DNA of 59,941 nt, taken from positions 1 to 59,941 of the forward strand of contig JAFGQR010000188.1 in the NCBI GenBank assembly GCA_016935555.1. The letters run 5' to 3'. The DNA comes from Verrucomicrobiota bacterium (GTDB lineage: Bacteria; Verrucomicrobiota; Verrucomicrobiia; Limisphaerales; JAFGQR01). Within the stretch, counting starts at the first letter, position 1. The number at the start of each line of letters is the position of its first letter. The position numbers were made by a program, and so were the translations under genes. The notes beneath the pieces are model-generated. The model did not search any database and was not told the origin of the DNA. It worked only from the letters and a program-made list of their open reading frames with translations. This document shows, one piece after another, positions 23,001 to 35,000 of the stretch.

Positions 23001-26000
23001 GGAATCGTTGTGCTGGAGCGGCAGGATGGCAACGGTCATGTTGGGGTCGGTGATCTCGACGTCCAGGCGCTTGAGCAGTTCGTCGATGGCCTGGTTGTCG
23101 TCCATGCCCGCGGAGACGAGCAGCGCGTTGCTGCGGGGGTCGGCGACGATGATGGGGCGCTGGCGTTGGACGTCCGGGGTGCGGGCGGCGGCATAGCGCT
23201 GGCTGAACAACTGAACCAGCGACGCCGCCGTCGCCCGCGGATCGGCATGGACCAGGGGGATCAGCCGGATGCGCCCGCTCAGCGCGGGTGAGGCGCCGTC
23301 GAGCTGTTGGGCGAGCTGCGCGACCAGTTCGAAGCTGTCCTTGGAGCCGCCGACGAGAAGGCTGTTGCTGCGGGGGTCGGCGAGGACGATGACCTTGAGG
23401 AGGTCGGCCTGTTGTTTGTCGAGGGCGGCGCGCTGGGTGACGCGGGCGTCCATGAGCTGCTGCAGGGTGCCGGCGACCACGGCGGCATCGGCGTTTTGGA
23501 GCGGGAGGATTTTGATGTCGCGCAGCTCGAAGGGGAGGGTTTGGTCGAGCTGCTTGACGAGGCTGTCGATGATGCCGAAGGCTTTGGAGCTGCCGGAGAC
23601 GATCATGGCGTTGATGCGCGGGTCGACGGTGACGTTCGGGATGTCCTCGCGGCGCAGCTGCACGGCGCGGGGGCCGGTGTGAAGGTCGTTGATGATTCTC
23701 TGCAGGGCCGTGGCGTCGGCGTGGTTCAGCGCATAGATGCGGAGCGTGTCCATGCCGGAAGCGCTCGGGATGTCCAACTGCTCGAGGACGTCCTGGATGA
23801 GCGGCAGCGCGTCGCTGCGGGCGGCGACGACGAGGATGTTGGAGATGTCGTCGGCTTGGATGACGAAGGGGGCGCGACTTTTGGGCTGCTGGCTTTCGCG
23901 CGGGACGGCCTCGCCGAAGGTCCGCAGGCGGGTGACCATGGTGCTGAGGCCCTCGGTGCCGGGAACCGCGGGGCCCTCGGCGAACACGGACCGCAGCAGG
24001 GGCAGGATGCGCGTGGCCGAGGCGTGTTTGAGTCGGAACAATTTCACGTCGGTGACATACCGTTCCCCCTCGCGGTCGAGGTCGGCAACCACTTTGAGGG
24101 CGAGGTCGAGTGTTTCGGCGCGGCCGCTCAGGATGAGGGTGTTGAGGCGGGAGTCGGCGGCCACGTTCAGCATATGGACGAGGGCTTTGCCTTCGCCGCT
24201 TTCGGGTTCGCCGGTGCCGACCGGGGTGGCTGCCAGCCGCCGGCCCAGGGTGAAGATGCTGTTGAGCGTTTGGGACACCGTAGCGGCGTCGGCGAACTTG
24301 AGGCTCACGAGTTTGACGTCGACGCCTTCGACGATGGGAACCGAGTCCATCATTTCGATGACGGCGCGCAGCGCCTTCAGGTTGTCGGCGGTCGAGGTCA
24401 GGATGAGGCGGTTGCCACCGGCGGAGCCTGCTCCCGCAGCCGCGGCTGCAGGCCCGGTGGCCGCCCCGGCTCCGGTTTGCGGGTCGGCGAGGATCTTGAT
24501 GGGTTTGCTCAGGTCGAGCACCACTTCCTGGCCGGCATCGTTCTTGATCTTGAGGCGGCGGACTTGTTCCTGGAGTTCACGCGCCTCCGGGGTGAGTTCA
24601 TTCTGCGCGCCGGGCCGGAGCATGGCCTGGAGGATGCCGGCCAGCTGAGGGGCGCGGGCGCGTTTGAGAGACACGACGAGCACCTCGGCTTCGGCGAACT
24701 CGGACGGGACATCGAGGGCGCGGACCATTTGCTCGATGCGTTCGAGCACGTTGGGGCGCGCGACCAGGAGCAGGCCGCGGGACCGGGGATTGACCGACAC
24801 GGTGAGAGGGTCGCCAGGGCGCACGACCGCCATTTGCTTCACCATGTCCTGAACGAGAGCGACGACCTTCTCGGGCTCGGCGTTGGTGAGGGAAACGACG
24901 CGAAAATCAAGCTGGGCCATCAGACCGGCCGCGTCCAGCTGGTTGATGAGCTTTTCGACCAGCGGGAAATCTGAGGGCTTGGCGCGCACGATCACACTGC
25001 GGGTGCGCGGCTCGGGAACGACGGTGAGTTTGGGTTTGGGCACGATCACGCGGGGCTGATCGCCGTGCCGCTGCGGTTCACCCGGCTGCTGCGGCTGGTC
25101 ACCCTGGCGCGGCTGCTGGGGCTGCACCTGGACGGCGGGTTCGCGGAACAGCTCGTTCAGCGTGCGGGCGACGATCACGGGATCGGCTTCCTTGAGCGCA
25201 AAGAGGCGGAACTCGGCGTCGCCGGCGATGAAGGAGAAGGAGAGTTCGGAGATGATGCGGTCCACCTCGTCGAGGTCCTGGGAGGTGCCGGCGAGCAGCA
25301 GGGAATTGGATTCGATTTCGACGGCAATGACGACCTCGGACGAGGCGGGCGGGGTGTTGGTGGCGGGGGCGGCGGGCGCGGGGCCGGGCGCGGGGGTGGC
25401 GCTGGGCGGGTTGGTGGCGGTGGTGTCCGGGCGCGACGGGAGCGGGGTGGGGATTTTGTCGACGACACGGATCTGGCCGGCGGCCATTTGGGGGTAGATG
25501 TTGGTGAGCATCTTGAGCATCTGGGTGGCGGGGACGCCGCTGATGGGCCGGAGCCGGATTTGAAGCGAAGTATCCTGGGAGGGCTCGTCGAGGCGGGCGA
25601 TCATCTCCTTGAGCTGGACGATGTCGGCGCGTTTGGCGATAAGGGTGAGCGTGTTGGCCATGCTGTCGGACTCGATCAGCGGCTGGTCGCTCTCCTCCCG
25701 GGCGGCGAAGGCGGACTGGAGGGTGAAGGCGACGTCGAAGGCGCGGGCGTTTTGGAGCCAGACGATTTCGATGTCGCGTTCGGCGCGTTCGGGGGCTTTG
25801 TCGAGGGTGGGGAGGACTTTCTCGATGAGGTTGAAATAGAACTCGGCGCCGGAGATGACGAGGCTGTTGGAGGGTTCATCGATGGAGACGGTGGGCTGGA
25901 CGATGCGGGCGGTGGAGCGGCTGCGGGCGTGGGTGCGATAGACGTTGAGGAGGAGCTGTTCGAGGATGGCGGACACTTCCTTGGCGGTGCCGTTTTCGAG

Positions 26001-29000
26001 CTTGTAGATGCGCACCTCGATGTCGGTGTCCTTGCTCTCGAGGTCGAGCCCCTTGATGATCTCCATGACTTCCCTGACGGCGTCCCCGGGGCCGTGGATG
26101 AGGAGGCTGTTGGCGCCGGCGACGGCGGTGACGTTGACGCGCTGCAGCCGGGTCCGCGGGGTGCCGTCCCGGCCCATGCCGCCGCGCTGGACGCGCTGGG
26201 CGATGTTTTCGGTGACGGCCTCGGCGATGTCTTCGGCCTGGCCTTTCGCCAGGTGAACGGTTTGGATCACGTTCTGCCCTTCCGGATCCTCCTTGTCCAG
26301 GGTGGCGATGAGCTTCTCCGCCTCCGCCAGCTTGTCGGGCGGGCCTTGGACGACGACGGCGTTAAGGGAGACGGCTGGGGCGACGCGGATCTGGCGCGGG
26401 CTGGTGGCGCCGCGGCGTCCGTAGCCGCCGTAGGAGAACTGGCTGCCGGGGTAATAGCCGGGACCCGCGCCGGAGCGGTCGGCGAGCATGTCGGAGAGCA
26501 CGGTGGCGATTTGCTCCGGTTCGGCGTGTTTGAGGATGAAGGTGCGGATTTCCATGGTGGCGCCGGCGGACTGCATGAGTTCCTGGACGAGCTTGTCGAT
26601 TTGGACGAACTGCTCCTTAGTGGCCCCGACCATGATGAGGTTGGCATTGGAGTCGGCTTCGAACCGGGGCTCGAGTCCGGCGCGGCCGCGGTCACCGCGC
26701 ATGCCGCGATCGGAGCGTTCGGCGAAGAGGCGCTGGAGGCTTTGGGCGAGGTTCACCGCGCTGCCTTCGGGTGCCGGGTAGGTGCGGACCTGCCAATCGC
26801 CCTGGCCTTCGGGGGTGTCGAGGGACTTGATCAGCTGTTCGGCCAGGACCAGCTTCCCGGGCGGGCCCTGGACGACGACGGCGTTCAACGAGGCGGCGGA
26901 CGAGACGCGGACGTCGCCGGCGGCGGCGCGGGGGCGGCCGAACCGGCTCGAGTAGGGCATCGAGCCCGACTCGGAAGATCCGCCGCCGAAGCGGCGTGAA
27001 CTGCCGCCGGCGGGGGACAACATCTCCTCGAGGACGCGCGAGACTTGGTCGGGGTCGCCGTGTTTGAGGACGAAGGTGCGGATTTCGTTGGTGACGGCGA
27101 CGGAGGCTTTGAGTTCGGTGATGAGTTTGTCGATTTGTTCGAACTGCTCGCGGGTGGCGCCGACCATGAGGAAGTTGCCGGTATCGGCTTCGAACCGGGG
27201 CTGCATGGCGCCGCCGCGGCTGGGGCCGCGTTCGCCGCCGCGCTCGGTGAAGAGCCGTTGGAGGCTTTGGGCGAGGCTCGGGGCGGTGCCTTCGGGGGTT
27301 TGGTAGGTGCGGACTTCCCAGCGGCCGGGGCCCTCGTCGCTGTCGAGGGTTTTCACGAGCTGCTCCGCGAGAGCCAGTTTGTCCGGCGGCCCCTGGAGAA
27401 CAATGGCATTGAGAGAGGCGGCCGGGGCGATGCGCAGGTCGGCTTGAGAACGGAATCGGCCGAAGCGGTAGGCCATGCTGGAATCCTGCGGGTAGGCGCC
27501 CATCCCGCGGCTGCGGGAGGCGAGCATGTCTTCGAGAACGCGGGCCACCTGGTCGGGGTCGCCGTGTTTGAGGACGAGGGTGCGGATTTCGTTGGTGACG
27601 GAGACGGCGGTTTTGAGTTCGAGGATGAGCTTGTCGATTTGTTCGAACTGCTCGCGGGTGGCGCCGACCATGAGCATGTTGGCGGCGGCGTCGGCTTCGA
27701 AGCGCGGTTCCATGCCGGAGCGCTGGCGGCCGCCGCGTTCGGCGAAGAGGCGTTGGAGGCTTTGGGCGAGGGTGAAGGCACCGCCTTCGGGGGCCTGGTA
27801 GGTGCGGACCTCCCAACGGCCGGGGCCTTCCTCGCTGTCGAGGGTTTTCACGAGTTGCTCGGCGAGGGCGAGCTTCTCGGGCGGGCCCTGGACGACGACG
27901 GCGTTGAGGGACTGGGCGGGGACGACGCGGACCTCGTTGAGGTTGCGGCCGCGTGCAAAGCGCGCAGCGTAGCTGCCGCCGTCGGGGAAGCCCATGCGGC
28001 GGGCGGCGGCGTTGTCCGAGAGCATTTGTTCGAGGACTTGGGCGACCTGCTCCGGGTTGCCTTGTTTCAGGACGAAGGTGCGGATTTCGTTGGTGACGGC
28101 GACGGTGGTTTTGAGTTCGGTGATGAGCTTGTCGATTTGTTCGAACTGGGTTTTGGTGGCGCTGACGAGGAGGATATTGGAGATGGGGTCGCCCTCGAAG
28201 CGCGGGGCGGGGCCGCCGAGGCCGCGGCCACGTTCCATGTAAAGGCGGGAGAGGCCCTGGGCGAGGAGCATGGCGCTGCCTTCGGGCAGGAGGTAGGTCC
28301 GGACTTCCACGGCCCCTTTGGCCTCGTCGCTGTCCAGGGTGTGCACGAGCGTTTCCACCCTTTCCAAGATCTGGCTGGTGGCGTCGACCAGAAGCGTGTG
28401 GTCGTCGGGGGAGGCGGTGACGACAAGGCGCTGGCCGGGGTCGGTGCTGCGGGTTTCGCGCCAGAAAAGCTGGGAAAGCATGGTGGCGACGGACGCGGCG
28501 GAGTTGTGATGGAGCATGAGGACGCGGATTTGGCGGCCGGTGCCTTCGGCGGCCTGCTGGAGCTGGGTGACGATGTCCTCGAGGAGTTTCATGTGGGATT
28601 CGCTGGCGGTGACGATGAGGCGGTTGCTGACGTCGTCGCCCAGGATGAGGGCGTCGGCGCCGCCGGCCTGGCCGCCGCCTTTGACCTGGTCCTCGTAGAG
28701 TTGCTGCACGCGGTCGGAAACCTCGGTGGCGACGCCGGAGGTGAGGGCGAAGATGCGCATGAGGCGTTTGTCGCGGATCATGGCGGTGTCCATCTGGTCG
28801 ATGATGGCGCTGGCGGCCTGGAGGTCTTTGGGTTCGCCGGAGAGGATGACGAGGTTGTTTTGTTTGTCGGTGCCGACGCTGATGCGGGGCACTTGACGGC
28901 CGTAGGGGGAGGTCTGGATGAGCGCGGTGGAGAGGACGGTGGCCACCTGTTCGGCGTCGGCGGACTTGAGTTTGAAGACGCGGGCGCGGCCGGACTGGGC

Positions 29001-32000
29001 GCTGACCTCGTCGAGTTTGGTGATGATGGCGTCGATGGCGGCGAGTTCGTTGGTGGGGGCGGAGACGATGAGGCGGTTGGCGGCCTGGTCGGGAAGCACG
29101 GTGGCCAGGCTGACGGGGGCACCGGGGCGGGATTTGAGCTGTTCCTGATAGAGGGTTTTGACGGTGGCAGCGAGTTCGGCGGCGACGGTGGCCTGCAGGT
29201 CATAGACGCGCGTTTCGAGGCTGTCGGCGGCGGGGCGCTCCGGGTGAACCTGGGCGAGGAGCTTTTCGATCTCGGCCAGGTGCTCCTTGCGGGCGGTGAC
29301 GACCAGGCGGCCGTTCTGTTCATCCGCCAGGATCTTGGCGTCGGCGGGATCGTGGGCTTCCTTGTTCTTCCAGAGGTCGGTGTAGAGTTGTTGAAGGAGG
29401 GTCTGGATGCGGAGGACTTCGTCGGGCTGGCCAATGGGGAAGAACCGGGTTTCGCGGGGCCCCTGGGCGGCGGCAGGCCGCGAGATCTGGGCGACGATTT
29501 CCTCGATGAGTTTCAATTGGGCTTCGCTGCCGGCGAGGATGAGCTGGTTGCTGGTCGCGTCGGCGAGGATGAGGGCGTCGGCAATGCCGAGTTCGGGCTC
29601 GCTTTTGACGCGGTCCTGGTAGAGCTGCTGGACCTGGGTGACCAACTCGGCGGAGCGGACGTTGGTGAGGGCGACAACCTTCATGAGGCGTTCGATCTGG
29701 GTGCCGAGGGAGGTGTCGAGCTGTTCGATGATGACGGAGGCGGCCTGGAGTTCCTTGGGGTCGCCGGTGGCGATGAGGGTGCGGGTGTTGGGGTCGACGC
29801 TCACGGTGATCCGCTTGCGGGGGCGCCCGTAGGAATCGTAGGTGACCAGAGCGCTTTGGAGAATTTCGCTGACCTTGGCGGGGTCGGCGGACTTGAGGCG
29901 GAAGACGCGTGCGGAGGCGCTTTGGGCGGAGACCTTGTCGAGCTTGGTGATGATGTCTTCGACGATGCGCAGCTCGTTGGTGGTGGCACAGACAATAAGG
30001 CGGTTGGCCCCGGCGTCGGGCTGGATGATGGTCTCGGCGGCGGTGGAGCCGGGGCGGGCTTTGGCCTGCTCGAGGTAGAGGGAGCGGACGGTGCTGGCCA
30101 GTTCCATGGCCATGGCGGAGGTCAGGTCATAGATCCGGGTCTCGCGGGCTTCGGCCGGGGTGGTGCCGGCTTGGAGTCTGTGGAGAATGGTCTCGATGGC
30201 GGCGAGGTGGTTGGTGCGGGCGGTGACGATGAACCGGCCGTTTTGCGCGTCCTGCATGATTTGGGCGTCGGCGGGGTCGCTGGGGGACTGGTCGCGCCAT
30301 TGTTCCTGGTAAAGCTGCTGCACCAGCGGGAACAGACGCTGGACCTCGTCGGCGGTGCCAACCTGCAGCATGCGGGTTTCGCGGGGCGCCTGGTCGGCTT
30401 GGGCGGCCTGGAGGTCGGTGATGACCTTTTCGATCAGCTCGAGCTGGGGGGCGCTGCCGGCGAGGATGAGCTGGTTGCTGGCGGCGTCGGGCAGGACCAA
30501 TGCGTCGGCCAGACCCAGTTCGGGGTGGTTTTTGACCTGGTCCTGGTAGAGCTGCTGGATCTTGGTGTACAACTCGGTGACGCGGACGTTTTTCTTCAGG
30601 GAGACGACCTTCATGAGGCGTTCGGCCTGGGGGCCGAGGGAGGCATCGAGCTGTTCAATGATGACGGAGGCGGCCTGGAGTTCCTTGGGGTCGCCGGTGG
30701 CGATGATGGTGCGGGTGCTGGAGTCGACGCTGATGGTCACGCGTTTTCGGGGGCGCCCGTAGGAATCGTAGGTGACGAGGCCGGTGGTGAGAATTTCGGC
30801 AACCTTGGATGGGTCGGCGGACTTGAGGCGGAAGACGCGTGCGGAGGCGCTTTGGGTGCTGGTTTTGTCGAGCTGGGCCACGATGCCTTCGACTTCGGCG
30901 AGTTCGGCCGGGTCGCCGACGAGGATGAGGCGGTTGGCGTTGGCATCGGACATGATCATCGTGTCCGGGGTGATCGAGCCGAGCCGGCTTCTTACCTGGT
31001 CGAGGTAGAGGGTGCGGACGGTGGTGGCGAGCTCGACAGCGTTGCCGGCCGTCAAATCGATGACACGCGTTTCGCGGTCGGCGGTCTTGACCTTGGCAGG
31101 GGGCGCGTTGGTATCGGGGCCGACGGGGACGCCCAGCTGCTGGAAGATGGTTTCGATGTGTTTCACGTGGCCGGCGCGGCCGGTGACGATGATACGTCCG
31201 GCGCGGGCGTCGCCCATGATTTTGGCGTCGGCGGGGTCGGCGGGGATTTTATCTTTCCACTGTTCCTGGTAGAGTTGCTGGACGAGGGGCAGGAGGCGTT
31301 CGACGTCGGCAGGGCGTCCGACGTCGAAGGCGCGGGTTTCGCGCGAGACGAGGTTGGTGTCGGTGAAGGGCTGGAGGGTGGCGAGGATGGTGTCGAGGCG
31401 ATCGAGGTGATCTTTGCGGGCGGTGACGAGGATGCGGCCGGTGCGGCGGTCGGGGATCATTTGGGCATCGGCGGGGCCGGCGGCGGGGTCATTGGCGAGC
31501 TGGTCGCGATAGAGCTGCTGGATGAGAGGGAGGACGCGCTGGGCTTCGGCAGGGGTGCCGAGGTCGAAGACCCTGGATTCCCGTGGGGGGCGGGATTCGG
31601 ACTCGAGGGTGGCGACGATCTGGCGGAGGGTGGCGGCTTGTTCTTTGGTGCCGTAGACGGTGAACCTTTTGCCGGCGCTGTCGGGGTAGATGGTGGCGGG
31701 TTTGAGGGGTTTGCCCTGGGATTGTTCGGTGTAGATGCGGGTGACGGCGGGGAGAAGTTCGGCGGCGGAGGCATTGGTGAGTTCGATGGAGGTCAGTTCG
31801 CGGGCGTCCTGGCCGGGAGGCAGGTCGAGGGTGGCGACGACGGTTTCGACCTGGGCGATCATGGAGGGGGGGGCGAGGACGATCAGGCGTTTGCCGATGG
31901 GCTCGGGGGTGAGGGTGAGCACGTTGGTGAGGTTGCGCCCGAGGTTTTGGGCGGCGAAGACGCGCAGGGTGAGTTCGGCCAGTTTGGCGGGATCGTCGGC

Positions 32001-35000
32001 GTTGACCTTGATGATCTTGAGCTGGCGGGTGGCGTCGCCGCCGGGCAGGAACCCGCGGGTGTCGCCGTCGAGACCTTCGATGATGACGGCGGCGTCCTGG
32101 AGATCGGTGCGGGAGCCGGTGACGATGAGGCTGTTGGACTTGAGGTCGGCGGCGACGGTCACTTTACGGATGGGCAGGCCGCGGGCGTCGAAGCGGAGCA
32201 TGGCGTTAGAGACGATCGGGGCCAGGACGGCGGCGTCGGAGCTCTCAAGCTTGAAGACGCGGGCGCTGCCGGATTGGCCGGCGGTCTGGTCCAACTGTTT
32301 GACGAGGTCGGCGACGAGTTCGAGTTCGAGTTTGGGGCCGGTGACGATCAGACGATTCGAGGTGGGATCAGGGACAATTTGGGTCTGGGCGACGTAGGCG
32401 GCGCCACGCTGGTCTTTGATCATCTCCGTGAACAGCGAGGTGAGCATCGGCGCCAGGGTGGTGGCGTCCCCGGAGCGCAGGTCGAGGATGCGCATTTCGC
32501 GTGGGGTCATGTCGGAGCGGGTATCGAGCTGTTCGATGACTTTGGAGGCGGCCTCGACGGCGGCGGAGTCGCCGGTGAGGACGAGGCTGTTGCTGCGGGC
32601 GTCGACGAGCACCTTGATGGTTTGGGCCTGGGCGTTGAGGCTTTTTTCGACGAGGGCGGCGAGCTCGGCGGCGAGGGCGGCTTTGAGGCGGACGACGCGG
32701 GTTTCCTCCTTGGTGCCTTTGAGGCTTTCGGGGTCGAGCTGGCGGATGATGGCGGTGACGCGGGCGATTTCGGCGTCGGAGCCGCTGACCATGATGCGGT
32801 TGTTTTTGGGTTCGGCGAGGAGTGTGGCGGCGCCGCCTTGGGGTTCGGCGAGGCCGCGCAGTTGTTCCTGGTAGAGCTGTTGGACGAGAGGGGTGAGTTC
32901 GGCGGCGGTGCGGCTGTAGAGCTCGACGGCCTTGAACTGGCGCGCGGCGGCGGTGGCGGCGGCGGTATCGAGCTGGCGGATGAAGGCCTCGAGGCGTTCG
33001 AGGTCGGGGGCGGTGGCCAGGGCGATGATTTGGCGGCCGGACGGGTCGGGGATGAGGCGGGGGGCGAGTTGGGGGTTGGGCTGGGCCTCGACGAGCTGGG
33101 CCATGAGCTGGGTGGTCAGGTTAAGGATCTCGCCGGCGGACTTGGAGGTGATGAGGATGACCTTCATCTCGCGCCGCGCGGTTTCGGGGGCGATATCGAG
33201 GATCTGAAGCACTTCTTCGACTTCCTTGAGCTGGTCGGCCGAGGCGGTCACGAGCAAGCGATTGTTCGCGGCGTCGGGGGTGAGGGTGGGTTTGGGCTGG
33301 CCGGCAAAGCGCGGGCTGTTGAGGCGTTCGTTGAGAAGGGACTGGATGTTGGCGAGGGCGGTGTCGGCCCGGAGATGTTGCAGGGCCAGAATGCGGGTTT
33401 GGCGCGGGGCGATGGGGGGTTCGATGTCCAGGGCGAGGAGCACCTGCTGGACTTCCTTGAGTTGGTCGTCCGTGGCGGTGACGAGGAACCGGTTGTTGGG
33501 GGCATCGGGGGTGATCAGGGGCTTGGGCACGTCCGCAAACCGTTTGTCGGTCATGCGCTCGGAGACGAGGTCGGCGAGGCTTTTCTGGAGGGCATCGACG
33601 CGGGTGTTTTTGAGTGTGAAGATTTCGAGGCGCCGCGCCTGGACGAGGGCGGGTTGGGCCTGGAGATCCTTGAGGAGTTTCTCAAGGAGGGCGAGGTGTT
33701 CGGGGCTGGCGGTGACAATGAGCCGGCCGGAGCCGGGTTCGGCGAGGATTTTGGCGGCGGAGGGCAGTTTGCTGGCGGGTTCGCCGACCTGATTGCGGTA
33801 GAGTTGTTCGAGAAGGGGCTGGAGGCGTTTGGCTTCGGCGGGAGTGCCGAGGTCGAAGAACCGGGTTTGCATCGCCTCGGTCGGCACGGTGCCTTCTTCG
33901 AGCTGGGTGAGAATGTCAAACGCGATCTGGACATCGGAGGGGGAGCCGCTGACGACGACGGTTTGGCTGCCGGGCTCGACGCTGACGTTGGCGGTGGTGC
34001 CGGTGGCGCCGGAGGGCAGGCGCCGGGTGAGGGCTTCGGTCAGGATCTTGGCGACGGTGGCGGGTTCGGCGGTGCGGGGGCGGAAGACCTTGGTGACCTG
34101 GATGGTTTCGGAGCGGATGCGTTCGGAGCTGGTGCTGCCGGTGGCTTTGGCGCCCTGGTCGACTTGGTTGATGAAGTTGTCGATGGCTTCCAGCTGGCCG
34201 GGGATGGGGGCGACGACGATGATGCGGTTTTGGGTGGAATCGGTGAGGAGGCGGGCTTTGGTGGGGGCGTTTTCGCTGGGGCTGGCAACGCCGGGGATGG
34301 CCTGGCGGATCATCTGGGCGAGCTGATCGATCTGGAGGTCCTGGGGGTAGTAGATACGGATGTCGCCGCCGGCGCCGCCTTTCTCCTCGAACCGTTTGAT
34401 GAGGTCTTCGGCGAGGGCGATGCGTTCGGTGGGGCCCCAGAGGACCATGGTGCGCGAGGCGTCGTCGTAGATGGAGGTCACGTAATCGGCGGGATCAGGC
34501 GGCAGAATATCGAGGTGGGAGTTCTTGGCGTTATGGCTGGTGCGTTTGGGGGCGGTGGCGGCGCCGAAGGTTTTGTTGATGAGATCCGCCACGATGGCAC
34601 CCGAGGCATGGACGAGGGTGAAGGTTTTCATCTGGCGGGTGACGGAGGCTTCGGTGTCGATCTGGTTGAGCAGGTGGCGGATGCGCTGGATGGAGGCGAG
34701 GCGGTCGGTGAGGATGAGGCCCTGGCCGCGCGAGAGGGGCGCAATCGAACCCGCGCTCGAGAGCATGGGGGTGATGGACTGGGTGACTTCGCGCGCTTCG
34801 AGGTTTTTGAGTTCGAGGACGACGGTCACGACTTCGCCGGGCCGGACGTCGCCGGTCGGGTCGGTGCCGCGGAAGATTTTGAGCGGCATTTGGGGGAGTT
34901 CCTTGAAGGGGACAAGTTGGAGATAATGGCCGGTCTCGACGAGCATCATGCCTTTCATGGAGAGCATGAGGTTGAGGGTGTCGAGCGCTTCGGCGTAGGT

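Noticed and set aside
19395-23291. A plus-strand open frame of about 1,300 codons across the lipoprotein and the secretin C-terminus.
   Set aside because: Shadow of two clear minus-strand genes; it spans their intergenic hairpins without any coding signature.
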